From Terana coerulea (lineage: Eukaryota > Basidiomycota > Agaricomycetes > Polyporales > Phanerochaetaceae): 64,000 bases of DNA. The DNA is taken from the NCBI GenBank assembly GCA_024811115.1, contig JAKOGH010000690.1, forward strand, positions 248,001-312,000. Reading direction: 5' to 3'. A program made the position numbers and the translations under genes. Of the stretch, positions 22,882-34,672 are shown in pieces (the stretch's first letter is position 1; every line of letters starts with the position of its first letter). A model generated the notes under the pieces. That model was not told where the DNA came from, did no database searches, and saw nothing but the letters and a program-made list of their open reading frames with translations.

Positions 22882-23810
22882 ATGTCTCTGCCGTTCTACA
22901 TCGTCAACGCCTTCTCGACTCATGCCTCCGGTGGAAACCCAGCCGTCATCATATTCGTCGACGACTTCCCGGAAGAGGCGACGATGCAGAGCATCGCTAC
23001 GAACTTGAACCAGCCAATGGTCGCGTACTTGAAAGCAGCTTCCGCCGAAGAGCCCAACTCTCGCGCGTACGATGCCCGCTGGTTCACGGTAACGTCGGAG
23101 TCCCCGTTGTGCGGGCATGCGACGTTGGCAGCGTCCGGCCTCATGTTCTCCGATTCCCAGTTCATTCCTTCCGACGTTGTGTCGCTCAGTTTTCGTGCCA
23201 CCAGCGGCGCCAAGCTGACCACGCGCAAAGTCGAGGATTGGATAGAGATGACCCTCCCGGCTACTGTAGCACAGTCTCCGCCGCCGGAGGACGTGACGCG
23301 CTACGAGGCGGTGGTAAAGGAGGCGATGGGTGACGTGACGGTCAAGTTTGTCGGAGTTGGCGGGACGGGCTTCGCGGCGTATGCTATGATAGAGATCGAC
23401 GAGGCCTCTGACCTGGCTGGTCGGATCGTGAACCATCAAGCCTTCGTAAGCTTAGCTTGTGGTGATATCCGCATGCGAAGATTCTTACTTGTGGTTGGTT
23501 CTAGCTCAAACTTGCACCTGCTATCCGCGTCGTAGTCGTGACATCCGCTGGTTCGACGCCAGACGCAGCTTTCGTCTCAAGAATGTTTGCGCCGGCTGTC
23601 GGGGTACTGGAAGATCATGTGTGCGGATCAGCACACTGTTTGCTTGTCCCTTACTGGTCGGTCAAACTTGGCAAGGCTGGGGATGAAATCTTGGCCAAGC
23701 AGGTCAGTAAGCGAGGCGGAGTTCTAAAGGTTCGTTACTTGGAGAAGGAGGGGCTAGTTGCGTTGAAGGGACAGACGACGGCCACGACCAAAGGCGAGCT
23801 GTTGTTGTAG
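22882..23810 (+). CDS. PhzF-like isomerase/epimerase, copy 2
   Basis: Tandem paralogue of the gene at 21401: same length (289 residues), same intron position (exons 22882-23445, 23505-23810) and near-identical sequence through most of exon 1. Differences cluster in the segments after the GHATLA block (SDSQFIPS for ADPSLIPS) and in the early second domain (NAPAIRVVVVTS-type strand versus ATNVIVVTS). The PEDHVCGSAHALL block of copy 1 reads LEDHVCGSAHCLL here. Gln44 replaces the expected catalytic Glu here too. The start-to-start offset is 1481 bp. Both frames are open, so neither copy shows decay. Confidence 0.88.
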
Positions 23811-24119
23811 TACTGTGATGCAAGGCTGTGATTTCTTCCAGTCGGTCATCCAGAGCTATTAATATCGTGCACTGTAAGTCTCAACATGAATTGTGGATGT
23901 TGGTGGTTGTGGGCAGTGGTTGTAGACGCAGGCCAACTTAGACACCTTCCCGATCTAGCTAAGATCTCGATCGACTTCACCTGCCTATGACCTCACACAC
24001 AAGTACGTGCAGGTTGAACTTGAACCACGTTGACGACTATCGGCAGGACAAACTCGTTTTTCGACACTATCTTATATCCTTTGTTGCTGGACGACTCTAA
24101 TATTCATCCTTTGTTCGTC
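23811..24119. other. Intergenic, 309 bp; end of duplicated unit
   Basis: Block 23930-23986 repeats 22456-22512 and marks the downstream end of the duplication. The rest is the promoter of the small secreted-protein gene. Confidence 0.5.
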
Positions 24120-24408
24120 ATGCGCACCGTCATTTACTCTAGCCTCCTCGCTATGCTGGCTTTCGCCGCGACGTCCTTTGCGGCCCCAAGCGCACACAGC
24201 ATGGTGCGGAATCTCCGTCTCGCCACCCTCGTCCTTTGCGCAACAGAAACTAACACAAGATTGATAGAATTTTCCCCGCGCAGTCCCGCCAGCTGGCTCT
24301 GGTACATTCAACCCGGGAACTCTGTCGCACCCGCTGGTTCCCTTTACCAACGTCGCGTCAAATATCGTGGAAGATGAGACTGGTACCAACCCTGATCATC
24401 GTCAATGA
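24120..24408 (+). CDS. Small secreted protein (about 74 residues)
   Basis: Not recognised. Exons 24120-24203 and 24268-24408 (64-nt intron with a good AACTAAC branch site) encode a clear signal peptide (YSSLLAMLAFAATSFAAPS, cleavage likely after ATSFA or AAPSA). A short Pro/Gly/Thr-rich mature chain of about 50 residues follows, without cysteines. Similar tiny secreted proteins are common in mushrooms. The model rests on the signal peptide plus splice sites, and the donor GTGCGG is not strong. Confidence 0.5.
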
Positions 24409-24755
24409 CTAAACTGTATTCTATGTGAGTTTTGGGCTTCTGCTCTTTTGCCCGTTTCTGAAACGCGTCCCAGAGGGCCACCTTACAGTGTATTTTCCCC
24501 CATCGTGTACCATCACAAGCTATTGTAACAATCACATTCATTCAACTCGCATCAGGGCCACAACATGCTTGGCTGGCCATGGGTATGTGTGGCCACCGAG
24601 CTCAGTGATCATCAGTGGCTTGCAGAGTCCCACAATGGGCAGGTGGCCGCTGTGCATGATGACCCATGATCTCGGCTATATAAGTACACTGGTATATTCT
24701 CCTTGTTCTCCCTCATCTCTCTCTCTTTTCAGACACTCTACACCTCTCATTCAAT
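24409..24755. other. Promoter region of kinase-like gene, 347 bp
   Basis: Contains a TATATAAG box (24677-24684) and a CT-rich leader (24700-24750) before the ATG at 24756. No gene. Confidence 0.5.
24677..24684 (+). promoter_or_regulatory. TATA box
   Basis: TATATAAG lies 72 nt before the ATG of the kinase-like gene, followed by a pyrimidine-rich leader, the usual layout of strong fungal promoters. Confidence 0.6.
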
Positions 24756-25627
24756 ATGCCTTCTATCGACCTCCGCCCTCAAGGGGTATCTTGTTCGATG
24801 CTCCGCCTTAACTCGGACGTCGACGACGGCGTCCACCTTATAGTCACCGTCATAGACAAAGTGGGCGCGCAAGATGCCCACGACAAGGATAGCAAGCAGC
24901 CTGGCCTCACGGTGCATCCCGGTAGAACAGGCCGGCGCGTTCTCTTTGCGACTTTGCAGTACCACCCTCACAAACCTCCGCTGGAATATACGCCTAAGCC
25001 ATCTCTGGGATCCCCCGTCTACGTCGCGGTCAAGTTTGTTCAGGGCGAACATGCCGTCGCCGAGCTGGAACACGAAGCGAACATTTACATGAGTCGACTG
25101 GCGAAGCTGCAAGGAAAGGAGGTGCCGACGTTCTATGGCATATTCAGAGAAACCATCCGATCTCAACCATGCGCCTGTATGGTCCTCGAATGGGTCGGGC
25201 CGCCGCTGGGGGAGACGTGGCATGAGGAGCACAGCGAGCAGGACATGCAGTGAGTCACTCTCTGCTCGCTAACTATCGCAGCTGTTGAATACAATTAATA
25301 CCTAGTCGCTTGCGAACGGCCGCAGCATGCAAGCTGCATTACTACGGTGTCCAACACAATCACCTCACCGAGAAGTGCACAAAGCCAGAGGAACTTGCCG
25401 TCAGGGAACTCAAGAACTTCATTGTCGGCGTGGACGGAGAGCCGCGCATCATTAACTTCCGCGAGGCGTCCGTTCCGCACGTCTGCTCCGCGGCGAACTT
25501 GAAGGCCAGTATACGCAACCAGGTGCCGTGCTATGGCTGCGAAGAATTAGAAGCCTTCGAAATCAAAGAGGAGCGTCGTATCCGCTACAAAGAGCCTTAC
25601 GGTACACCACCCTCGCCTCTTTGGTAG
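24756..25627 (+). CDS. Degenerate protein-kinase-like (pseudokinase) protein
   Basis: Two exons (24756-25249, 25306-25627), 271 residues. The second half reads like a compact fungal kinase fold: YVAVKFV (beta-3 lysine), EHEANIY (helix-C glutamate), CMVLEWVG (hinge) and a catalytic-loop segment (GVQHNHL followed by ELKNFIV). The catalytic HxD Asp position is His (HNH) and the DFG Asp position is Asn (IINFREA). With both acidic residues gone, catalysis is unlikely. Related Agaricomycete proteins form large lineage-specific families. The first ~80 residues resemble no domain I know. Function unknown; binding or scaffold roles are only possibilities. Confidence 0.65.
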
Positions 25628-25961
25628 GCCATCATCGAAGTGTACTCGCCCCGAGTCAGGACTTGGGAGGATAGAGTCCATGGTCGGCACCCTTCAACCA
25701 AGTATTTATTGTACAAAATCTGTAAAAATAAACATAAAATGAAATAACAACCTCAAGACATGTATTTATCAACTGTACGCGGTGTATCCATGATTTCAGA
25801 TATCAAAAAATCCGCTATCAGAGTGATACTGGCCACAATGACCGCTCACTGGAACGTGGCCAGTTACCTAGTGCACGGCCGGCGCTACACATTTCTCTTT
25901 GCCATTTCGAGCGATGCCCGGCCGCTGTAGCCGCCGAAAAACATCTTCTACCTGCGCACCC
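25628..25961. other. Intergenic, 334 bp
   Basis: 3' flank of the kinase-like gene (A-rich, AATAAACATAAAATG near 25727) and the short promoter of RRP1. No gene. Confidence 0.5.
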
Positions 25962-27122
25962 ATGGCTGCTTCAACGTCCTCCGACGCCCCTCCGCTGGGC
26001 AAGTACCTTGCATCTACTGGTACGCACACTCTCCGCCACTTTGGCCGCTCCGTCCATTTAACGTGACGGTAGCAAGACAAGAAAACCAGGGACAAGGCGA
26101 TAAAAAGCTTGTCCGTCTTCCTGTCCGACCCCGCACGCGATGACCTGCCGAGGAGCGAGATGACGAAGCTGTGGAAGGGTATCTTCTACTGTGAGCATTT
26201 GTAGTCCCTGCATCTGCTCTTTTTTGCTGAGTGTCAAGCCCAGGCTTCTGGATGTCCGACAAGCCGTTGGTGCAGCAGGCCCTCGCAAGCGACATTGCCG
26301 AGATTGTATTGAGCATACCGAAAGCCTCGTTGTCCGTCGGCTTTCTGCGCGGGTTCTGGGAGGCGACTGTGAGGGAATGGCCTGGGATTGACCAGCACCG
26401 GTGCGTCCACAACATCTCATGCCGCGCCTCCCCGACTCAATCTCTGTGCAGGATTGACAAGTACTACATGTTCGTCCGGCGGTTCGTCAATGCCTCCTTC
26501 AGGCTGCTCATCCGGCACGGGTGGGATACCGCTCTCTGCTCAGAGTACAACGCGATCTTGACGGAGAAGGGCGGGCCACTGTGGTGCGTTTGATCTTTTC
26601 GTCTGCACACTATACGGTTCTTAATATATGATGTAGCCCGGGAGACAACAGGAGTGTCTACCAGCCTGGCGTACCATCTTGCAGACATCTACCTAGAAGA
26701 ACTTGACAAGGCGCTCGCCAAGTCCGAAGACCCCGCGCCCGCCCCCATCTGCACCGTCGTCGCACCGTTCCTCACGCTCGCGGCCCGCACGATCACCAAA
26801 ACCACCTTCCAGCGCGTACAGTCTGCCCTGTTGGAACCGCTGCTCTCGGCGTTCGCTGCGCCAGACTCTGAAGACTCTGAGGATGAGGGCCCACGGAAGA
26901 AACGCCAGAGGCTCGCCGAACCCGAGTTCACGCACGTCGTCTCGCACGCTTGTGTCGGCGAGTCGAAGAGCGGGGTGCAAGAGCCGGCGGCAATGAAGAA
27001 AGCGTTGCTAAAACAGATCTTCGATGTCGCGGGACGAGGAGACGACCAAGGACGCGAGCCGTCGGAAGCTCTTCGCGTTGTGGAAGAGTCACGCGGATGA
27101 GGAAGAGGACGACTCGTCGTGA
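25962..27122 (+). CDS. RRP1: Rrp1/Nop52-type ribosome biogenesis protein
   Basis: Nucleolar factor for 27S pre-rRNA processing and 60S assembly. Five exons: 25962-26019, 26077-26190, 26244-26400, 26452-26583 and 26637-27122; about 314 residues. The Nop52 domain is clear: LGKYLAS, DKAIKSLSVFLSD, EMTKLWKGIFYCFWMSDKP, RIDKYYMFVRRFVNASF and SLAYHLADIYLEEL, followed by a basic/acidic tail with KKRQR. Exon 5 is two bases too long. The frame changes near 26644-26651 (GACAACAGG, one base extra before SLAYHL) and near 27030-27034 (CGGGA, one base extra before the conserved SRRKLFALWKSHA tail). Without these the protein would end out of frame at 27100. Confidence 0.9.
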
Positions 27123-27343
27123 TTCATGTTTTCCCCCTGACTTCCCGCTGCGGCTTGCTTTAGTGTGCACGCAAATGTCCTCATAAATTGCAGTGGTATC
27201 TTAAATGAACAGGGTTATGCTACAACGCAATTATTGGTGTGAGAGTATACATTATGATGCGGTGGTCCAGGCTGCAAGTCACAGGAGAGCAGGGGCGGAT
27301 ATCAATCGTAAGCAGGTTGTGAATCCCTTCGAGAGCACTGGTA

Positions 27344-29277
27344 TCATAGCAAAACGACGAAGGCACCGAGCACCACCGAGAGCAGAACCGCGGCGGAGGC
27401 GACGACGGAATGTGACGCTCCGTTGCTGCTGGAGGTGCCCGAACCGCTGCCAGAGGTACCCGTGCTGCTGGGGGTGACGGTCGCAACAGAGCCAACTGTC
27501 GCAGACGGGGCCGCCGCGTCGACGCCGTTCATGCCGGTCGCCTCCGACGACAGCGTCGCGAAGCCGACGGAGGCGGGGTTGGAGCGGTACACCGAGTACA
27601 CGTTTTTCTGTGCCCAACGGTCAGATCGGCTGTCAGCGGAGCGCAGGCGCAACTGGACGTACCAGGAAGGTGTCTCCGAAGATGAACGGCGGGGCGGTGG
27701 TGCCTTCTGTCGGGATGTCGAAGAACGCGCCGACGCAGGTGTTCTCGTCCGTCTGCTGGAGCGCAAAGTCCGCAGGGGAGATGGTCCACGACTGGGAGCT
27801 GGAGCCCCAGGACACGGTCGTCGTGACTTGAGTGGTGCAGGCTACGGGGATGACTTGAGAAACAGTACCAGACAAATGTAATACTAGAAGCTCACGATAG
27901 AGGTAGTAGCCTTCAAAGTTGCCAGTGCCCGCCTGACTGTTGGGGATCGCAGCGAAGATCTGTTGCTGGAAACTGGAAGGCACACCGATACCAGTGGTAC
28001 CGGTGTCAATGGCTGCCCAAGCACCAGATCCTGATGGCACCGTGATAGACTGTCCATTAACCTTCATAGCTACGACGCAGGTTAGCAAGGAAAGATTCAT
28101 GTCGCGGGCTCGGCTACTCACATGCCAACTGTTGGATCCAGTAGCCGGGTGCATTGGCTGGGATGTCCTGATAGTCAATGTCACCAGTGAAGAGACTGCT
28201 GTTCGTGTTGCCGAGCGTGAAGGTGCCTCCGGGCTCTACTTGATTCACGTTGCTGGCATTGGTGAAACGTGTGAGCTGGAAGGCGAACAAGGGGTTGTCA
28301 AGCGCTCCGGAGGTGGACGCGAGGGATTCCCAGAAGGGTGTTGCGCCGGACGACGCGATGGTTTGGAAGCCCATTCCCATCAGGCCTGAGATAGGCGCAG
28401 TCAGAAGCTGCTGCGACGTCTCGTTGACTAAAGCTGGATTTGGTTTTATGAGCATGGGCGACCGCTCGGAGTGCGCAGCACACGCGCTACTCACCGAAGG
28501 TCTGGTTGACTTCGAAGCCGGCAAACTGGACTCTGTCCTTGGCCCAACACGCCCTGCGCAGAGCCGGATCCATACGTGATTGCAAACTCCTTGCCGAGAT
28601 CAGTGAAAGTCGACGACGCTGCGGAAGAAGGGTAAATAACTGTGCACCGCAGCAGGTATATTTTTGTACTCACAGGTCGGCTCAAAGAGCGTGATTCCCC
28701 GGGAGGTGCTTCTGCCACTTGAACTCGATGCAAGCCACAAATCTCTGTTATGGCATTGATTGAGCTGGCCAAGGTATGGATGTATGTAGAAACTCACGAA
28801 GAGCCTGTATCCAGAATGACATCGAACGATGTGGATGGCGTGCCAACGGCGACGCTCCCAAAATATCTGCGCAGCAAGGTGTGAATACAACGTCCGAGTC
28901 GGTGAAGTGAGGACGTACGTGGAGTCAGCCTCCAGGTTTGTAAGCCTAAACAAACAACGGTCAGACACGTTCGTACAACAGCGAGGCAAAGAGAATGCGC
29001 ACAGATTCTGTCCACTGGAACGCTTCTGCTTGGCCTGGTCGCTCAACACACCATACTTTGCATGCGTTCCCAGTCTGTTCTTCTGCAGCCACTCCCCGAT
29101 CTCCTCCGTAGTCCTCTTCACATTTCCCCGCCGCTTCATAGGGATGGTGAGCGTATTGGCGGCCTCAGGCACGGGATTAGGCGTTGCGCGGGCATCTGTG
29201 CCTGACAGCCCTAGCGACAACAAGAGATATAGCAAGCTGAGCGGTAATGCCGACGACGACGACGACGGGGAGAGCAT
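27344..29277 (-). CDS. GPI-type pepsin-like aspartic protease (family A1)
   Basis: Nine exons: 29277-29003, 28945-28919, 28866-28798, 28744-28674, 28618-28495, 28433-28122, 28069-27896, 27853-27663 and 27607-27344; about 501 residues. An N-terminal signal (LPLSLLYLLLSLGLSG) and a propeptide precede the bilobal protease. The catalytic Asp motifs are DTGSSDLW and DTGTTGIG, with the flap around YGSGSAQG. The C-terminus is a Ser/Thr/Gly-rich linker ending in a hydrophobic tail (VLLSVVLGAFVVLL), the pattern of a GPI-anchored yapsin-like enzyme at the cell surface. Exon 5 carries one extra base at CCAAGGACAG (plus-strand about 28536-28545); without it GQDRVQFAGF is read. Intron 7 is only 42 nt. Confidence 0.92.
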
Positions 29278-31566
29278 GATGAGAGCGAGAGGAAAGAAAG
29301 GCAAGTGGGGAAAGCTGTGGACTCAGGTCCAGCCTGAAATACGTCTGTGGCGGGGAGGGGATGAAACTGAAGCGTGCTGCGGAGCCATCGGGACGCTCCC
29401 ATGACAAAATGGATTGTGCTTGGCCAGCCGCACCCAAAACAGGAAACTCGATCTCAGCCGTGCCCGGCACTGGGCGGCACTCCAGCCTCCGTGATTGGAT
29501 GACAGTGGCCGCAGCCAGCAAAATTGCCAGCGAGCGCACGGAGGCCGGCCTGCAAAGCACAGCCCAAGCCCTCCGAGTCTCGGCAGCGCAGCGGTGGCAC
29601 GCACGTCCTAGAATAGGTGGCTGTATGATTAGGACAGCGGATTTCAAGCTATCCTCGACGCTCTCAATGCGGCTCACAGGGATTCTGCCCCGGCACGGAC
29701 GGTGGGCCTCAGCCTCCCGGCAAGAGCGCGGTGCCAGACTCACGCAGCCATAGACCATGCGCAGTGCTAGTACAGCAAGTCTTGATCCATAGGAACGCTC
29801 AGCGGGATGAAACCGGGATGCGTGAGGCATCTTGGTTCTCAGTCTTGATGTGCTTCGTTGCGCGTTGCGATTGAGAAAGTGCCAAGCCACTCCGAATCGG
29901 TAACAACCCGTACCAGGACGATATACTCGTAAACGGACTTCAATGACCTGCGGAATAATGAAGCAAGAATAACATTGATTCCGAAGAGGACCAAGGCGAA
30001 GGGAGTGAGCGCCAGAATGGGAAGGCATCACCTTTGTGGCGCCTCGAGGCCCTGACCAACTTCCCACGCCATTCCGTTCCTTGGAGCTGCATCATACGCA
30101 TGTCACTCAAGACCCAGACCGCCTGGCCATTGCTCCAGCTTGAAGCTGAGGCGCTCAACAGGGGAGATCACCACATGCCGTTCATTCAATCAGTTCCGTT
30201 GGTGGTACTTACTCACTTGGTGCTCGCCAGATTCAAAGCGTAGGAGGTTATTCACCGCGCGTTTGGTGACAGCTGCGGTGACGGTGCGTACAGAACGCAG
30301 ACATATACACAAGTCCGACAGGCTCGTACGCTTATGTGGAGACTCCTATACTATAGCTCAGTATATCATTATCACATTTCAAAGGCGCTTCTCCCACTTA
30401 CTTGCTCCGATGGCTGACTGCGAATTTAATGATAAGCGCATTATAAATGGGTGACTAAGAAATGCAGAGCAAACTCAGTGCTGCGGCTGCGTAATAAGGG
30501 TGCGACATAAACAAAGTTTGCGATCGTATTTAGCACTCGACCAAGCGCTAATACACTGCACTCGCACTCCCCAAACGGCCAGTCAGGTGTCAGATGCTGT
30601 CTTGCCGGCCGACCTTTGTAGATCAGGTGTTACATAGGCCTAATCCTGGCTGCGGTAAATCCCCTAGTAAATTAGTGCTGATGACAGCTTTTCTAGACCT
30701 GCGACCTGCGGTGCACCATACTTACCGCAAGCCGGGGGTTTCGGGAATCCATGCGATGTCTAGCGCACCGGTATCGAAGAGAAAGTCTGCCAGAATACAC
30801 GGATATGTTTTCGACTTCATGTCGATTTACAAGCTTTTGCTGCGGTCATTGGGAAGGCTCCAGGCGGGATCAGCACTCAGTACTCAGCGCCCATCGCGAT
30901 GCCAGGGAAGTATAATTTGATCCGTGTATTTTGATCCGTCCTTGAGCCCATCCGCCTGTGGCTCCGAGTCCTCCTCTCATCCTTCTTTCCCACGACTCTC
31001 TATCTATCCAACACCTTCGATGCCCGCAGGCTAGCAACTGCAAGCCTAGGTTAACCCCTTATATCTACTAAGTAGGCTGTGTCTATGTCGTCTCCATCCC
31101 GCCCGTAAGCAGCATCAATCAAGGGTTCGAGGCATAGCTGATAGAACCCAGTATTATGATCTCACAGCAGCCTAGCCGACGCTGCTCGCACTCTCGCCCG
31201 AAGCCGTAGAGCATGGGACCTCGTTCGTCTCTGAGTCCAACCGTACATGTCGACTTTTTTGGTTGGTGTGCACAATCTCCACGGATGCGTAGTACTTAAC
31301 CAGAATATGTGAGACAAGTACACTGCAGCGCTGAGGTCCGTAACGGTGAACTTCATGAGTAGACTTAAAAGATTGACGGATTTTCCTCCTCTGCATACCA
31401 TCCGGCGCCCTCCTTTGATAGATAGGGACTGTACCGAGATATGAAACCCGTAATTGGCTTTCACATCACCCCGTATCCAGTATAATAGGCGTTTTGCCCC
31501 TGGGTGGGCCCTATGCTCGATCCCCGCACAGGTGCTCTCCGGGTGCCCCCTCCTTAGGCTTGCACA
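29278..31566. other. Gene-poor 2.3-kb divergent intergenic region
   Basis: Lies between the protease (minus) and the membrane glycoprotein (plus). The longest ORF (29177-30067, minus, 296 codons) is Arg/Ser/Pro-rich, overlaps the protease start and lacks domain character. Another of 108 codons (30594-30920) also looks random. Contains the second copy of a 20-nt string at 30871-30890. I see no RNA gene or transposon ends. Confidence 0.4.
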
Positions 31567-33330
31567 ATGTACTCCTGGAACACCACTATCGACGACACCA
31601 GCCCGATCATCACATTCAGTCCGTACTGTAAGTCACCATGCTTTTCGGAGTCGGTAGCATACTCAACGAACCTATTTTGTGTAGCAGAAGGGCCCGTTGC
31701 GAACGGATGGGGCGGTTATTTCTCTGACTCCACACCAAACTTCGCTTCCGGTACGAACGGTGGGGAACAGGGTAGTGGAGAGTCTCTGCATGTGACGCAG
31801 TTTCCTGGAGCAAGCCTGTACCTGCAGTTCGAGGGTAAGCCGGCTTTGCACATCTTCTCTTTACGTTTCTCACGCTGTTCGCAGGAACTGCAATATATTT
31901 ATGGGGAACGACCAACTGCTCGTACAACGTAACCTTGGACAGTCAAGCTGTCCAGGTACCACTCTCATTACCATTTGGACTATTATACTATCAAGAAGGC
32001 CTCTCTCCCACCGGTCACTCCGTGCAGCTCACCGCCCAGCCGGAAAGCGGGCTCAGACCAACAACTTCAGTTCGATCGAGCCGTGTACACCAGCACAATT
32101 GACCAGGAGTAAGTCGATTAGCCTTCCTTACGACTTTCTATATTGACGGGAGGTTTCGCAGCACCAGCAACCTCACTTCTGTTGTTTTTCAGAATTGGAA
32201 CGAGACACTTCAGTACACCGGCAACTGGACGAAACAAGGCAACGTGTCGTGGATCCCAAACACTTCCAAGCCCGCGCCGTACATGGAGACAAGTCAACCG
32301 CTTTCTGCGGTTTCATTGAATTTCACAGGCGGCGTAGCTGTGCAAATCAATGCTCCACGAAACTGGGGGCATTGGACGTACAATGTCGTAAGTACCAGCC
32401 GAGATATTTTACCTATTTTCTACTCACTGCGCTGCAGACGCTTGACGGTGCGGTATCTATGTACAATGCGAGTACGTTCTGGGGAATCGGCGACGCTGTC
32501 CTGTTCTATCAGACCGGCCTCGACCCTACGAAGAGCCACTCGATTGAATTGCTCAACACCGGCATGCAGACTTATTATAAACTGTCGCTCAACGACTTTA
32601 CAGTATTCACCACGGCGAACGCCTCCATTGCCACCGGTTCAGCTGCAAGGTGGGAACAGCGCGCTGAACTGATTGCGTCAATGCTAACTGGAGCATGTCA
32701 GCGGAACTGCCAGCGGTGTGACTACGAGCATAGCCAGCGCAACGTCTTCTCTTCAGCCGTCTCAGGCCGTCGCGGCCGCCTCTGACGGCAAGAAGACCAA
32801 CGTCGGCGTCATCGTGGGCCCGGTCGTCGCGGCCGCTGTGGTGGTGCTGCTCAGCATCATCGGCGGGCTGTGGTGGTGGAGGCGTCGCAAGCCGGCGGCC
32901 TCGACGCTGGAGGCCGTCGAGCCCTTCCCGCGCAACGACCGGCCGGACCTCTACGTCGAAGGGACAGGAGGCCGGGTTCGCCGTGCCCAGTGCCACAGTG
33001 TACGAGGCCGTCGTGCCTACCATCGGCAAGCGTGCGCTCATCCAGGCTAACTCGGCCAGGAACTCGGCCAATGCATCTAGGAGCGACGCTGCTGCTCCCA
33101 ACGGTGGTCCTGGTCCGAGTCCCGCGGGGCTCGGTCACTCCCAGCAGCCATCTGTAGCTACGTCGCAGGCTACCAGTGGTCCCAGTATGATTCCGCAGTC
33201 GTCCAATCCTCCGAGCTCTGCGCAGGTGGACCTCAATCAACTCGTCGAGCTCATCGCTCAGCGGATCGATCCCCGACAGACTGCGCCCAACGGAGACGCA
33301 CCTCCTCGTTACCCTGCCTCTCCCATTTGA
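31567..33330 (+). CDS. Single-pass membrane glycoprotein with galactose-binding-like ectodomain
   Basis: Six exons: 31567-31627, 31685-31834, 31885-32108, 32162-32387, 32438-32649 and 32702-33330; about 499 residues. The ectodomain starts WNTTIDDTSPIITFSP and has two jelly-roll-like halves (HVTQFPGASLYLQFEGTAIYLWG; VSLNFTGGVAVQI) with many N-glycosylation sequons. A Ser/Thr-rich stalk, one helix (VIVGPVVAAAVVVLLSIIGGLWWW) and a basic stop-transfer follow. The cytoplasmic tail ends with DLNQLVELIAQRID and PPRYP. This architecture recurs in Agaricomycetes; a cell-wall or sugar-sensing role is only a guess. There is no classical signal peptide at the chosen start. One extra G is indicated at AGCGGGCTC (~32046-32054, exon 3) and one at GAAGGGACA (~32958-32966, exon 6). 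Confidence 0.8.
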
Positions 33331-34024
33331 AAGGAGTGTCTGCGCACTCTCCATTCAACTAAATCAGCGTTCTCGACACAGTCACTGCGTGCCTGTTTCG
33401 ATGTAGCTTACGACGGATGATCTAATTGTCGGATATGTAGTTTTCCCTTCCACTTTCGTTTACTTTTTGTTCTATACTTGTAGCAAAATTCAATTATTGA
33501 TCACGCTTGTACGTGCTACATACGGTCTCGAGCGAATGCCTGACGTAAGTGAGTTGTTGCTCGCATCTCACTAAAGTGAAAACGGCGGTGTCGCCTCTCG
33601 CGCAAGTTGGTACAGCCAGCCTATAGAACAGCGTTGATATGAGCGAGGAAAACTATGACAGACCACGCACACATACATTGTAGCTTAGTGACGCCTGCCA
33701 CCATCTCCATCCCCGTTGCGATGCAAGCCCTGGAAAGGTGTTAAGTACTGTGGATAAAGGGATCTGTTCAGAGAAAGCAAGTAAGAGAGAATCAAAGGCG
33801 CGCACTTGATTGACTGGTCCAGTCCGCCACCATCTCCTTTCCCCTGTCGACATTGAAACAGCTCGCTTGCGATGAGGGCTCCTGTTGAGTGTGATTCGTG
33901 ACTGATGTACATGCGCCTGTCTGTCTGCCTGATTGGAGCTTCAGTTGAATTGGGATTGATTTTCTTCAGCGAGAGGGGAAAGCCATATGTTGTTTACACG
34001 CCATGATGGCCATGTCTTGCAGCA
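33331..34024. other. Intergenic, about 0.7 kb
   Basis: 3' flank of the membrane glycoprotein. ORFs of 66-75 codons only. Nothing supported. Confidence 0.45.
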
Positions 34025-34672
34025 CTAGCAGTTGTAGCAAAACGCGCCAAATAAAGAAGCACCCGTAGTCGGCCAGACCGCAGATTGAGAAGCCCGATCA
34101 AGACACGCCCCAGCAGCCAGATCAGACGGATGGCCGGGATCATTGACAGATCGAGGTAAGTAAGACGGTGGGTTGTGAGATATAGTTCGAGATAGGCACG
34201 CCACAATGGGAATCAAGTCGAGGAGGGCCATCGATGTAAGAGTGACAAGCCGAGATCGTGCAGCACCGGAGTCGACGAGCACCGTAACGAATACCAGTAC
34301 ACCAAACGCCACGAGCAAGGCCAACAGTCCACAAATAGAGATTCCGGTAGGAGCAACAACAGGAACCCCAAGGAGAGATGACTCGGAGCCTGGAGGTAGA
34401 AAACCGGCCTATACGTTGACGCTACACCGCATACAGTCTTCCATAGAAACGATCGCGTGTTGGAGGTGGTTAAAACAGAATAATCGTGCGCACGGGAGCT
34501 GGGGACCAGAAAACACGGAATGCCATAACGTCTTGAACATGTTGGATGAATGCCGACACAGGGAAAGCTGCACCGGGTAATTGTGGGCGTAAAGGTCGGT
34601 GACCGCGAGGGGGAAGTCTGGAGGAGGTCCACGTCTAGCCTACTCGCCGATGCTGTCTACGCCACTGGCCAT
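34025..34672 (-). other. Possible small membrane-protein gene, structure unresolved
   Basis: A TATAAAGG box (minus strand, 34876-34883) is followed by a pyrimidine-rich leader and an ATG at 34672. That frame (MASGVDSIGE) meets TAG after ten codons, then continues open with protein-like Cys-rich sequence (LSLCRHSSNMFKTLWHSV; FNHLQHAIVSMEDCMRC). Further down another frame is strongly hydrophobic (ICGLLALLVAFGVLVFVTVL, then MALLDLIPIVACLS) to a stop at 34025. I cannot join these by convincing introns. It may be a broken gene, a gene with sequencing errors, or chance. Confidence 0.25.

Noticed and set aside
29177..30067. 296-codon minus-strand ORF upstream of the aspartic protease
   Set aside because: It runs through the protease start in another frame; Arg/Ser/Pro-rich with no recognisable motif.
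31110..31142. GGTTCGAGGC string resembling a tRNA T-loop
   Set aside because: No matching acceptor stem, D-arm or anticodon arm around it.
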